A program made the translations under genes and the position numbers. 64,000 nt of DNA, from assembly GCF_018334155.1 (NCBI RefSeq), contig NZ_JAGXTP010000002.1, positions 124,001 through 188,000 of the forward strand, in the 5' to 3' direction. This document shows, piece by piece, positions 22,569 through 31,165 of this stretch. Source of the DNA: Devosia litorisediminis (GTDB taxonomy: Bacteria > Pseudomonadota > Alphaproteobacteria > Rhizobiales > Devosiaceae). The stretch's first letter is position 1, and every line of letters starts with the position of its first letter. The notes under the pieces were generated by a model. That model was not told the DNA's origin. It was given only the letters and a program-made list of their open reading frames with translations, and did no database searches.

Positions 22569-24163
22569 CCATCCTCGTTTTCGGTGCGTCGGGGCGCCTG
22601 ACACCTTATTCGCAGTGCGGCCGCGTCCGGCAAGAGGGCGTCACGGACAAACTGCCCCAATCGGGCCATTCGTTCCGCCTGTTCACCGGAAATCTGCGCT
22701 GCCTCCAGCCGCACCCAGCACGCGCCAAAATAGAGTAGGCCGGTAAGCGCCATCAGCGGTGCGGCGACCATGCCGGGCTCGGGAATGGCGCGCACGGCAG
22801 CGGCGGCTGCCATCCAGTCCGCGCGCAGTTGGGCCAAGCCGGTATGTGCCTGCGTGGATGAGGACAGCGACAGCGCCTGATCGATCTCCTCCAGAAACGC
22901 AGTTTCGCTGGCGCCCCCCAGCAGACGTCGCACCAGTGTCATCGCCAGAACACCATTGGTGCCCTCATAGAGCCGGGTCACCCGCGCATCACGCCAGATT
23001 TGCTCCATCCCGTATTCGGGCAGATAGCCATAGCCACCCAGAACCTGAATACCCAGATCAGCAACCCGCGAAGCCGTATCGGTACAAAAGGCCTTGCACA
23101 CCGGGGTCAGAAAGGCCGCCAGATCGGCGTCCTCGAGCAGCGCGGCGGCGCGATAGCCCATGGCGCGGGCGCCCAGGGTCAGGGCGTCCATTTCAGCGAG
23201 CATGCGCGCCACATCACCATGTCGGGCAATCACCCGGCCGCCCTGTCGACGCTGGTCCGCATAGGCGCTTGCCAGAGCATGCGCCTGCGCAGCATGGGCC
23301 ACCCCCTGCATGGCCACATCAAGCCGGGCATGGTTCATCATCACGAACATCGCCTTGAGCCCGTCTCCCGGCTGACCGAGCAATTGGGCATCGGCACCCG
23401 CAAAGCGCAACTGGCAGGTCGGGGAGGCGTGCAGCCCGAGCTTTTCTTCAATCCGCACCACTTCGATACTGTTGCGGGACCCATCGCTGCGCTGCGCATG
23501 GCAGGCAAACAGCGACAGCCCCTTCACGCCTTCGGCTGGCGCGCCGGTACGCGCCAGCACCAGATGCACAATGGCGTCGCTGAGGTCCTGATCGCCGCCG
23601 GAAATGAAGATTTTTTCGCCGCTCAGCGTCCACTCTCCAGCCTCATTCCGGGTGCCGCTGGTGCGGATCGCCCCCAGATCGGAGCCGGCATCGGCTTCGG
23701 TCAGGCACATCGTTGCCAGCGTCGTGCCCGCGGTGAGTTCGGGGATAAGAGCGTCCTGTTGGGCCTGGGTGCCAAAGCGTTCGATGACCCCGATGGCACC
23801 GGGCACCAGGCCCACCAGCATCTGAAAGGCGTGATTGGCCCCGGCCAGCAATTCGGCTCCCGCACAGCATATCGGGGATGGCGCGCCAATGCCGCCGATC
23901 GAGACCGGAAGCGGCAGCAGATGCCAGCCCAGATCGACATAGCTTTTATAAGTCTGGGGCAGGGGGGAGGGTACGCGCACGCGCCCATCAACAATGCGGC
24001 AACCGGCGCGATCTGCTGGTCCATTGCCCGGCGCGACCTCGGTATCGATGAATTCCTTATACGCCAGCAGCACGCTTTCGGTGGCTGCGGCATCCCAGTG
24101 CGCGGCGGCACTCAGCCCACCCGTGGCGGCCAGCGTCAGAACAATATCAGAAATTCGGTCCAT
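22565..24163 (-). CDS. Acyl-CoA dehydrogenase (long form)
   Basis: A 532-aa flavin dehydrogenase. FAD-binding segments are MCLTEADAGSDLGAIRT and GEKIFISGGDQDL. Further motifs are MMNHARLDVAMQGVA and QVLGGYGYLPEYGMEQIWRDARVTRLYEGTNGV, where the Glu is the catalytic base. It is about 150 residues longer than usual, with a C-terminal helical extension as in large FadE-like and aryl-acyl-CoA dehydrogenases. Its role may be to desaturate dihydro-cinnamoyl-CoA (phenylpropanoid) substrates so they can enter the pathway. That is inferred from neighbours. Divergent from the enoyl-CoA hydratase gene. Confidence 0.88.
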   Translation of the reverse strand: MDRISDIVLTLAATGGLSAAAHWDAAATESVLLAYKEFIDTEVAPGNGPADRAGCRIVDGRVRVPSPLPQTYKSYVDLGWHLLPLPVSIGGIGAPSPICCAGAELLAGANHAFQMLVGLVPGAIGVIERFGTQAQQDALIPELTAGTTLATMCLTEADAGSDLGAIRTSGTRNEAGEWTLSGEKIFISGGDQDLSDAIVHLVLARTGAPAEGVKGLSLFACHAQRSDGSRNSIEVVRIEEKLGLHASPTCQLRFAGADAQLLGQPGDGLKAMFVMMNHARLDVAMQGVAHAAQAHALASAYADQRRQGGRVIARHGDVARMLAEMDALTLGARAMGYRAAALLEDADLAAFLTPVCKAFCTDTASRVADLGIQVLGGYGYLPEYGMEQIWRDARVTRLYEGTNGVLAMTLVRRLLGGASETAFLEEIDQALSLSSSTQAHTGLAQLRADWMAAAAAVRAIPEPGMVAAPLMALTGLLYFGACWVRLEAAQISGEQAERMARLGQFVRDALLPDAAALRIRCQAPRRTENEDG

Positions 24164-24181
24164 CGCGCGCTGGCATCCCAG

Positions 24182-24202
24182 ATTGTTATATAGTAGAACA
24201 TT
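24182..24202. promoter_or_regulatory. Degenerate MarR-type site between acd and ech
   Basis: The left half ATTGTTAT equals the 17743 palindrome, and the right half keeps AACA; about 15 of 21 positions agree. It lies 19 bp upstream of the acyl-CoA dehydrogenase start and could co-regulate both divergent genes. Confidence 0.55.
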
Positions 24203-24260
24203 TCATAGATAGCTGGCAGCGTCAAAGTCTGTCGAATGGTCGAAAGCAGCGGGGATTGGC

Positions 24261-25034
24261 ATGGGTCAGGATGGTTCGGTTTTGCAACTGCGGGTCGAGG
24301 GGGCGGTTGCCCACCTGACATTCAACCGCCCTGCCAAGCGCAATGCCATCAATGACGCAACGATCGAGGCGCTGCGCGCATTCTTTGGGGCGGTCCCCAA
24401 GGGCGTGCGCGCGGTGGTGCTCTCAGGCGAAGGCGGGCACTTTTCCGCCGGGCTCGATCTGAGCGAGCAGGTCCGGCGCGAACCCCAGGAAGTCATGCGT
24501 CATTCGCGCAATTGGCACGCCGTGATGGGGTTGATCCAGTTCAGCGGCGTGCCGGTCGTCGCCGCCATGAGTGGCGCGGTGATGGGGGGCGGACTTGAAA
24601 TCGCATCTGCCTGCCATGTTCGCGTCGCTGAGCCGGGCGCCATGTTTCGCATGCCAGAAGGCCAGCGTGGCATTTTCGTGGGCGGCGGCGCCACTGTAAG
24701 GCTGGCCGCTATCATCGGCGCCGACCGGCTGACCGAAATGATGCTGACTGGCCGTACCTATTCTGCCGAAGAGGGCGAACGGATTGGTCTGGCGCACTAC
24801 CTGGCGCCCGCCAACGGGGCGCTGACCAAGGCCGACGAACTGGCGCGCCAGATCGCCACCAATTCGGCGACTGTCAATTATCTGATCGTCCAGACCATTT
24901 CGCGCATCGCCAATATGTCCGCGGAAGACGGGCTGTATGCCGAAAGTCTGGCGGCAGCGCTCAGCCAGACCGGGGCGGATGCCGAAGAAGGACTGCAGGC
25001 CTTTCTCGAGAAGCGCAAACCGAACTTTATCTGA
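24261..25034 (+). CDS. Enoyl-CoA hydratase / crotonase family
   Basis: A 257-aa crotonase. Oxyanion-hole segments are HFSAGLDLSEQ and MSGAVMGGGLEIASACHVRVAE. The Glu in RMPEGQRGIFVGGGATVRL is in the catalytic position. It most likely hydrates feruloyl- or coumaroyl-CoA. Because an SDR dehydrogenase and thiolase are present, hydration would be followed by oxidation and thiolysis rather than by the aldolase-type cleavage to vanillin. An Ech that cleaves to vanillin is the alternative. It is followed by the TRAP genes about 110 bp downstream. Confidence 0.87.
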   Translation: MGQDGSVLQLRVEGAVAHLTFNRPAKRNAINDATIEALRAFFGAVPKGVRAVVLSGEGGHFSAGLDLSEQVRREPQEVMRHSRNWHAVMGLIQFSGVPVVAAMSGAVMGGGLEIASACHVRVAEPGAMFRMPEGQRGIFVGGGATVRLAAIIGADRLTEMMLTGRTYSAEEGERIGLAHYLAPANGALTKADELARQIATNSATVNYLIVQTISRIANMSAEDGLYAESLAAALSQTGADAEEGLQAFLEKRKPNFI

Positions 25035-25142
25035 AACGTCCAAGACTCGAACATAATCGGGAGGTTATTAATTCAGGTCAGAAATTCCCTTTTGTTTTAA
25101 GGGGCGGACAGCGATCATCGACGAAGGGAGGAGCCTTTGGAA

Positions 25143-25679
25143 ATGAGTTTGAATCCAGTGGAGCGGTTTGTCTCCGGTCTGGCGCGCTATGTAGCGATCG
25201 CCGGTGGCCTGGCGCTTGTCGCCACCGTCATATTGATTGTGCTCAGTGTTATCGGCCGCGCGCTGATTCCGCTCGGGCTGGGCGCTATTACGGGTGACTA
25301 TGAACTGGTCGAAGCCGGCGTCGGATTCGCTGTCTTTGCATTCCTGCCCTGGGCTCATCTGACCCGTGGCCACGCCGTCGTTTCCATCTTCACCGACATG
25401 GCCGGGCCGCGCTTTAATGCCTGGCTGATGGTGGTGTGTGACGCGCTGATGCTGGCAGTGGCGGTCTTTATCACCTGGCGTCAGGCATTGGGGGCGATGG
25501 ACAAGTTCGCCTATGGCGAAACCACACTGCTGCTGCGCATGCCGCTATGGTGGTCCTATACCGCCGGTCTGATCGGCGCTGTCACCTTCGTCCTTGTCGC
25601 CGCCTATCTGCTGGCGGTCAGCCTTTCCGATGCGGCCACCGGGCGTCAGCCACAGGCCGGTCAAGGAGCGGTGCATTGA
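25143..25679 (+). CDS. TRAP transporter small permease (DctQ)
   Basis: A 178-aa membrane protein with four predicted spans, as expected for DctQ. Spans cover roughly residues 17-40, 55-75, 95-115 and 135-160. The ATG at 25143 has GGAGGAG 9 nt upstream. The stop overlaps the TTG start of the large permease. In this cluster it probably helps import aromatic acids across the inner membrane using the sodium gradient. Confidence 0.88.
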   Translation: MSLNPVERFVSGLARYVAIAGGLALVATVILIVLSVIGRALIPLGLGAITGDYELVEAGVGFAVFAFLPWAHLTRGHAVVSIFTDMAGPRFNAWLMVVCDALMLAVAVFITWRQALGAMDKFAYGETTLLLRMPLWWSYTAGLIGAVTFVLVAAYLLAVSLSDAATGRQPQAGQGAVH

Positions 25680-26998
25680 GCAATATCGAACTCGGGCTGC
25701 TTTCCTTCCCGGTCATCCTCATTCTTATCTTTTTGCGTATCCCCATCGGACTGGCCATGCTGGCGGTGGGCATTGGGGGCTCCTACCTGATCACCGGGTC
25801 CTTCAACCCGGTCATGGCCCAGTTCAAGCACCTGACCCAGGGTACATTTGCCAGCTATTCCCTGTCGGTGGTGCCGCTGTTCCTGCTGATGGGCCAGTTC
25901 GCCACGCTGGGCGGCATGTCGGCGGCGCTGTTCAAGGCTGCTGCTACCTGGATGGGGCACCGCAAGGGCGGGCTGGCAATGGCAGCCATCGGCGCCTGTG
26001 CCGGCTTTGGCGCCATCTGTGGCTCGTCGCTGGCCACCGCTGCCACCATGGGGCAGGTGGCGCTGCCCGAGCTGCGCAAATACGGCTATGCGGGTGGTCT
26101 GGCCACCGGCACGCTGGCCGCCGGCGGCACGCTGGGCATTCTCATTCCGCCCTCGATCATTCTGGTGATCTACGCCATCCTGACCGAGCAGAACATTTCC
26201 AAGCTGTTCATGGCCGCGCTCATTCCTGGCCTTCTGGCCGCCATCGGCTACATGATCACCATCGCCATCTATGTGCGCATCAATCCCGAATCTGCCGGGC
26301 AGGTCGAGCGCGCGCCCTATAGCGAACGCTGGAAGGCGCTGGCTGGCGTCTGGCCCGTTCTGGTCGTCTTCATCGTAGTCATCGGCGGCATCTATGGTGG
26401 TGTGTTCACCCCCACCGAAGCAGCCGCCATTGGCGCCGCGGGCACGGCCATCATCTCGCTGTTCAACCGCAGCCTGACGGGCAAGAACTTCATCGAGGCT
26501 ATCCTGTCGACCGCGTCGTCAACCGCCATGATCTTCCTGATCGTGCTGGGTGCGGGGGCACTCAACGGCTTCCTGGCGATGTCGCAGCTGCCGCAGGTCT
26601 CTGCCGAGTGGGTTGTGGCACAGGGCTTCAATCCCTGGGTCGTGCTGATAGCGATCCTCTTTCTCTACCTGCTGCTGGGCTGTGTCATGGACTCGCTGTC
26701 AATGATCCTGCTCACCGTGCCGATCATCTTTCCCATGGTCACTGCGCTCGATTTCGGTCTGCCACCTGATGAGTTCGCCATCTGGTTCGGCATTCTGGTG
26801 CTCATCGTGGTGGAGGTGGGTTTGATAACCCCGCCTGTGGGTATGAACCTGTTCGTGATCAATTCCATGGCCAAGACCACCTCGCTTGGCCAGACCTACA
26901 AGGGCGTTCTGCCCTTTGTCGCCAGCGATCTTATCCGAACCGCTATCCTGGCCGCATTCCCGGCCCTGACGCTGTATCTGGTCAGATTGCTCTATTAA
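25676..26998 (+). CDS. TRAP transporter large permease (DctM)
   Basis: A 440-aa protein with about 12 spans, of DctM type. Family segments include LRIPIGLAMLAVG, AIGACAGFGAICGSSLATAATMGQVALPELRKYGY, AAGGTLGILIPPSIILVIYAILTEQNISKLFMAALIPG and VFTPTEAAAIGAAG. The start is a TTG at 25676 with AAGGAG 8 nt upstream, overlapping the DctQ stop as TTGA; no ATG in frame gives a sensible N-terminus. It is the transport channel subunit of the adjacent system. Confidence 0.9.
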   Translation: MSNIELGLLSFPVILILIFLRIPIGLAMLAVGIGGSYLITGSFNPVMAQFKHLTQGTFASYSLSVVPLFLLMGQFATLGGMSAALFKAAATWMGHRKGGLAMAAIGACAGFGAICGSSLATAATMGQVALPELRKYGYAGGLATGTLAAGGTLGILIPPSIILVIYAILTEQNISKLFMAALIPGLLAAIGYMITIAIYVRINPESAGQVERAPYSERWKALAGVWPVLVVFIVVIGGIYGGVFTPTEAAAIGAAGTAIISLFNRSLTGKNFIEAILSTASSTAMIFLIVLGAGALNGFLAMSQLPQVSAEWVVAQGFNPWVVLIAILFLYLLLGCVMDSLSMILLTVPIIFPMVTALDFGLPPDEFAIWFGILVLIVVEVGLITPPVGMNLFVINSMAKTTSLGQTYKGVLPFVASDLIRTAILAAFPALTLYLVRLLY

Positions 26999-27092
26999 GA
27001 CCGCGCGCCGCGTCCTGAGGAGGGGGCGATGGGCGGTCCAACAACAACGACTGCAACGCGCACACATATGCGCAAAATAGGGAGTGAGACGA

Positions 27093-28121
27093 ATGAGAAA
27101 GCTCAACACAATTCTGGCAGGTGCCCTGGCAGCGACCCTGCTGTGTGGCAGCGCCCTGGCGCGGGAAGTCACGCTGCGCATCCACCAGATGTTGCCAGCC
27201 CAGGCTACTATTCCGGCCGACGCCATTACGCCATGGGCCGCAGCGGTCGAAGAGCAGTCCGGTGGCCGGATCAAGTTTGAACTGTACCCCGCCATGCAGC
27301 TGGGCGGTGCGCCGCCATCGCTGTTCGATCAGGCCAAGGATGGCGTGGTCGACATTATCTGGACTGTGCTCGGCTATACCCCGGGTCGTTTCCCCAAGTC
27401 CGAAGTCTTCGAAATGCCCTTCCTGGTGACTACAGGTGAGGCGACGTCGGTGGCATTCCAGAAATATGTGGAAGCCAACGCCATGGATGAATTTGCCGGC
27501 GTGCACGTCATTGCCGTCCACACTCACGGCCCTGGTCTGTTCCACACCAAGGACCCGGTGAATAAGCTGGAAGACCTCGCCGGCATGAAGATCCGCGGTG
27601 GCTCGCGCGTCATCTCCGACATGTTGTCTCGTCTAGGTGCCGAGCCGATCGGCATGCCAGTGCCGGCCGTGACCGAAGCGCTTTCCAAGGGCGTTATCGA
27701 TGGCACCACCATTCCATGGGAGGTCACGCCATCGCTCAAGGTTGCTGAACTGGTCAAGAACCACACCGGCTTCACCGGCGAATATGGCCTGTACACCCAG
27801 ACCTTTGGTTTCGTGATGAACCAGGACAGCTACAACAACCTGCCTGATGACCTCAAGGCAATCATCGACGCCAATTCCGGCGTTGAGACAGCCCGCATGT
27901 TCGGCAAGGTCATGGATGCTGGCGATGCTGGTGGTCTGGCTATCGCTGAAGGCCTGGGCAACAACATCATCACCCTCGACGCTGTCGAAACTGCCCGCTG
28001 GAAGGCTGCGGCCCAGCCCACTATCGATCAGTGGTTTGCTGATATGGATGGCCAGGGCATTGATGGCCGGGCGCTCTATGAAGAAGCCCAGTCACTGGTT
28101 GCGGCCGAATCCAGCCTGTAA
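27093..28121 (+). CDS. TRAP transporter substrate-binding protein (DctP)
   Basis: A 342-aa periplasmic binding protein with a signal peptide (to about residue 23, SALA). The DctP-family block is LRIHQMLPAQATIPADAITPWAAAVEEQSGGRIKFELYPAMQLGGAPPSLFDQAKDG, and RGGSRVISDMLSRLGAEPIGMP contains the conserved Arg that contacts the carboxylate of ligands. AGGGAG sits 8 nt before the ATG. The ligand is probably a hydroxycinnamate or related acid, inferred from its place behind the catabolic genes. A strong terminator follows. Confidence 0.9.
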   Translation: MRKLNTILAGALAATLLCGSALAREVTLRIHQMLPAQATIPADAITPWAAAVEEQSGGRIKFELYPAMQLGGAPPSLFDQAKDGVVDIIWTVLGYTPGRFPKSEVFEMPFLVTTGEATSVAFQKYVEANAMDEFAGVHVIAVHTHGPGLFHTKDPVNKLEDLAGMKIRGGSRVISDMLSRLGAEPIGMPVPAVTEALSKGVIDGTTIPWEVTPSLKVAELVKNHTGFTGEYGLYTQTFGFVMNQDSYNNLPDDLKAIIDANSGVETARMFGKVMDAGDAGGLAIAEGLGNNIITLDAVETARWKAAAQPTIDQWFADMDGQGIDGRALYEEAQSLVAAESSL

Positions 28122-28145
28122 TCCGGCGCGTCATCACCAAATACG

Positions 28146-28175
28146 AAGGGCGCCACATGGCGCCCTTTATTTTAT
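28146..28175. terminator. Intrinsic terminator after TRAP operon
   Basis: Arms AAGGGCGCC and GGCGCCCTT around ACAT are followed by TATTTTAT. It separates the convergent TRAP and van operons and may serve both. Confidence 0.85.
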
Positions 28176-28182
28176 CTCCAGC

Positions 28183-29151
28183 TTAGGCCCGGTAGCCGAC
28201 GTCGATGACGGCCTGGCCGTCTGCCAGGCGCGAGACGCAGGCGCACATCCGTTTGCCGTCTGCCTTTTCGGCCTCGCTGAAAAATACATCGCGGTGATCA
28301 ATGGGCGCATCATGTGAGATGACCTCGACGGCACAAAGACCGCATTCGCCGCGCTGGCAATCATAGATCATTTCGACCCCGGCACCCAGCAAGGCCTCCA
28401 GCAGCGTCTGATCCGCTCGAACGTCGACGGTACGGTCCAGTCCCTGGACCGCGACCTGAAATGGCGCTTCGGCATAGAGACCGCTGTCACCGAAAACTTC
28501 ATAGCGCAACCGGCCCATCGGTCGTCCAGCCGCCTGCCAAGCTGCCTTGACCGAATTGAGCATGGCAATGGGGCCGCAAACATAAAGCTCCCCGTCGGCG
28601 GGCAGGTTAGCGATCTCGGCGGCCACATCGATCCTTTGCCCCGCATCGCCAGCGTGAACCACAACCTGATCAGGCAGCTGGCTTTCCAACCCGTCAGCGA
28701 AGGCCATGACGCCACGTGTCCGGCCGCCATACACCAGCCGGAACGGAATCCCCCGCTGCTGCAGCGCCAGCGCCATGCCATAAATTGGGGTAATGCCAAT
28801 ACCACCCGCCATCAGCAGATAGTAGGGTGCTCGCCACGCCAACTCGAACCGGTTCTCGGGAATGGTCAATGCAATTGTCTTGCCTGGTTCGAGCGTCCAC
28901 ATGAAACGCGAGCCGCCCCGGCTATTGTCGTGGCGCTTGACTGCGATCCGGATGTGACCAGGCGCCGCTGGCAGGCAGCTATAGGTGCGGATCGCTTCTC
29001 CGCTCCCGAGGCTAACCCTGAAATTGCTGTGCGAGCCGGGATCAAAGCGCGGCACGTTTCCCTCGACAGCAAACTCAAGCAGCTTAACTTCATCGGCGAT
29101 CTCCTCGGCATGGCTGACCACTGCTTGCCGCCAGTCAAGTTTGTTGCGCAT
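28183..29151 (-). CDS. vanB: Vanillate O-demethylase reductase subunit
   Basis: A 322-aa class IA oxygenase reductase. FMN/NAD domains show RTYSCLPA, LLMAGGIGITPIYGMA and ELYVCGPIAML. A C-terminal plant-type [2Fe-2S] ferredoxin follows, with CQRGECGLC and a distal CAC. It passes electrons from NADH to VanA. The start at 29151 has AGGAG 8 nt upstream. It lies 10 bp after the GntR gene, giving the order vanA-vanR-vanB on one transcript. Related phthalate-type reductases are possible, but the neighbours favour vanillate or a similar methoxy-aromatic. Confidence 0.88.
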   Translation of the reverse strand: MRNKLDWRQAVVSHAEEIADEVKLLEFAVEGNVPRFDPGSHSNFRVSLGSGEAIRTYSCLPAAPGHIRIAVKRHDNSRGGSRFMWTLEPGKTIALTIPENRFELAWRAPYYLLMAGGIGITPIYGMALALQQRGIPFRLVYGGRTRGVMAFADGLESQLPDQVVVHAGDAGQRIDVAAEIANLPADGELYVCGPIAMLNSVKAAWQAAGRPMGRLRYEVFGDSGLYAEAPFQVAVQGLDRTVDVRADQTLLEALLGAGVEMIYDCQRGECGLCAVEVISHDAPIDHRDVFFSEAEKADGKRMCACVSRLADGQAVIDVGYRA

Positions 29152-29161
29152 AGCGCTTCTC

Positions 29162-29905
29162 CTATTCGCCCACCAGGGCCAACGCCGGCACACTGCGCAG
29201 CAAACTGCGGTCCTGGGCCATCACATATTCCAGATTCTGTCGGGCCAGCCGCGCATGCTCGCGCGCCAGTGCTTCGGCCCGACCACCCTCGCGCATTTCA
29301 ATGGCATTGATGATGGCGCGGTGCTGCGCCTGCCCGATCACCAGCGATTGCCGAAAGGCGGGTACATCGGCCTGCTTATCCAGAAAGGCGCTCGGTGACG
29401 CAAATGGCAGTCCTGTCACCCGGGCGATTTCGCGTCGGATGGTTTCGCTACCGGACAGACCCGCCAGAGCCGCATGGAAGGTAGCATTGAGCTCCACATA
29501 ACGCTCAAAGTCCATTGCCTCAGGACCGTCGCAGATGGTGTCGTCCAGCGCCTGCACCAGCTTCTTGATCTCGGCCAGCCGGGCGGGGTGTGGGCCGCGT
29601 TCTGCCGCCAGTCGCGCTGCCGTGCCTTCAAGCACACCGCGCAACTCGATGGCGTCGATCACTTCGTCCCGCGCGAAGCTGCGCACTGCAAAGCCGCCCG
29701 ACGGGATGAGTTCAAGCAGCCCTTCCTGCTCAAGTCGCGCCAGTGCCGCCCGAATAGGCGTGCGTGATATGCCGAGCCTGTCGGCGATAGCCACCTCCGA
29801 AAGCCGCTCCCCCGGACGGGCATGCCCCCCCAATATCAGATCACGCACGCCCATCAGGGCCTTCAATGATCGCGATTGCTGGCGATGCGCCGGTCTCGCT
29901 GCCAT
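29162..29905 (-). CDS. vanR: GntR/FadR-type regulator (VanR-like)
   Basis: A 247-aa regulator. The N-terminal winged HTH is LILGGHARPGERLSEVAIADRLGISRTPIRAALARLEQEGLLELIPSGGFAVRSF. The FCD effector domain begins near residue 90, with metal-binding type residues in FERYVELNATFHAAL and QAQHRAIINAI. It is located between vanA and vanB. The palindrome TTGTATACAA upstream of vanA fits the FadR-group operator pattern. It probably represses the operon until vanillate binds. Confidence 0.85.
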   Translation of the reverse strand: MAARPAHRQQSRSLKALMGVRDLILGGHARPGERLSEVAIADRLGISRTPIRAALARLEQEGLLELIPSGGFAVRSFARDEVIDAIELRGVLEGTAARLAAERGPHPARLAEIKKLVQALDDTICDGPEAMDFERYVELNATFHAALAGLSGSETIRREIARVTGLPFASPSAFLDKQADVPAFRQSLVIGQAQHRAIINAIEMREGGRAEALAREHARLARQNLEYVMAQDRSLLRSVPALALVGE

Positions 29906-29909
29906 TGCC

Positions 29910-30956
29910 CTATTCCGCCGCTATCGCTTGCTGCTGTTCTTCAGCAATCATCGCGTCGATCAGCTTGCGCGCCCACATTGAACCGGCGTCGATATTGAGA
30001 TTGTAGATGACGTGATCCGGATTGTTGTCGATGGCGATCTGCTGGGCTTCCAGGATGATCTCGTCTTCGCCAAATATCTTGGCCACCCCTTCGCGCAATT
30101 CATGGGTCCGGCGCTGCTCAGATGTCTTGTAATTGCGCGCAAAGGCCCAGAAATAATGACAGGTCTTTTCGTCCGCAGGGGTGATGGTGTTGAGTACGAA
30201 GCCGCTGACACCCTGACTGCGGTCGCCCTCTGGCGCACCTGTTCCCGCCAGTGCCACGCCGACATCAATAGCGATCGTCGCCGGCGCCTCGAAATTGATG
30301 ATCTGCCAGCGGTCGACATTTCCGGACTTGCCCAATTGGCCACGCCAGAATGGCGGCGCGTCAATGTCCTTCATCCAGCGGGTGATGGTCGCTGTCCGGT
30401 CAGAATGCGTCGCGGTAAACGGGGCTTCAGCCACGGCTCGGTTGCCGATAGAGGAGCCGTGTACATAAGTTTCGTGCGTCAGATCCATCAGGTTGTCGAT
30501 CACAAGGCGGTAATCGCATTTGACCTTGATCAACTTGCCATCAGAAGCCCATTCAGGATCGTCATTCCAATGCAGATCGGGCACCTTGGCAGGGTCTGCC
30601 AGCGCCGGATCGCCCATCCACAACCAGATAAAGCGATGCCTCTCGACCAGCGGGTAGGACACCACGCAGGCCGACGGATTGATAGTGTCTTGAGAAGGCA
30701 TGTATACACAGCGGCCGGAATCATCGAATTCAAGGCCGTGATAGCCGCAGATGACATTGTCACCATGCAGTTCACCCATAGAGAGCGGCAGCAGGCGATG
30801 CCAACAGGCGTCGGCCAGCGCAACGGCTGATCCGTCCTGTTTCCGATACATAACCACTGGTTTTCCGCATATTGTCCGCGGAACGAGTTCGCGCTTCAGC
30901 TCGGTGTCCCATGCTGCGGCGTACCATGCGTTCATTGGAAACGTCTGAGCGGTCAT
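29910..30956 (-). CDS. vanA: Vanillate O-demethylase oxygenase subunit
   Basis: A 348-aa Rieske oxygenase that O-demethylates vanillate to protocatechuate. The Rieske ligands are in ADACWHRLLPLSMGELHGDNVICGYHG, and the mononuclear iron ligands in NLMDLTHETYVHG, with a matching distal Asp region. The ATG at 30956 is preceded by GGAGAGGAG. It is the first gene of the van operon. Similar enzymes act on other methoxybenzoates (for example syringate or veratrate), so the exact substrate is inferred from the ferulate cluster upstream. Confidence 0.9.
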   Translation of the reverse strand: MTAQTFPMNAWYAAAWDTELKRELVPRTICGKPVVMYRKQDGSAVALADACWHRLLPLSMGELHGDNVICGYHGLEFDDSGRCVYMPSQDTINPSACVVSYPLVERHRFIWLWMGDPALADPAKVPDLHWNDDPEWASDGKLIKVKCDYRLVIDNLMDLTHETYVHGSSIGNRAVAEAPFTATHSDRTATITRWMKDIDAPPFWRGQLGKSGNVDRWQIINFEAPATIAIDVGVALAGTGAPEGDRSQGVSGFVLNTITPADEKTCHYFWAFARNYKTSEQRRTHELREGVAKIFGEDEIILEAQQIAIDNNPDHVIYNLNIDAGSMWARKLIDAMIAEEQQQAIAAE

Positions 30957-31004
30957 CACTGGGCTCCTCTCCCTGCGATTCATTGTGCAGGCAGGAAACA
31001 TAAG

Positions 31005-31014
31005 TTGTATACAA
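31005..31014. promoter_or_regulatory. VanR-type operator
   Basis: The perfect palindrome TTGTATACAA lies 49 bp upstream of vanA. It matches the TNGTNNNACNA half-site spacing of FadR-subfamily GntR regulators. Confidence 0.7.
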
Positions 31015-31034
31015 TTTACAAGTCCCCACGCGCG

Positions 31035-31064
31035 ACTGGCTCCGCCCGGTGGGGCGGAGCCAGT
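31035..31064 (-). terminator. Strong hairpin after liv operon
   Basis: Arms ACTGGCTCCGCCC and GGGCGGAGCCAGT form a 13-bp perfect stem with a 4-nt loop about 100 bp past the livM stop. The T-tract is weak. It should isolate the liv operon from vanA. Confidence 0.7.
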
Positions 31065-31165
31065 ACGTCAGAGCATGTTTTTGAATTGGGCGCCGGCACT
31101 TACCGGCTGCGAACGACGTTGACCCAGAGCGACCAACGCCAAGGTTCGTCGGGCACGGCCGAAAA

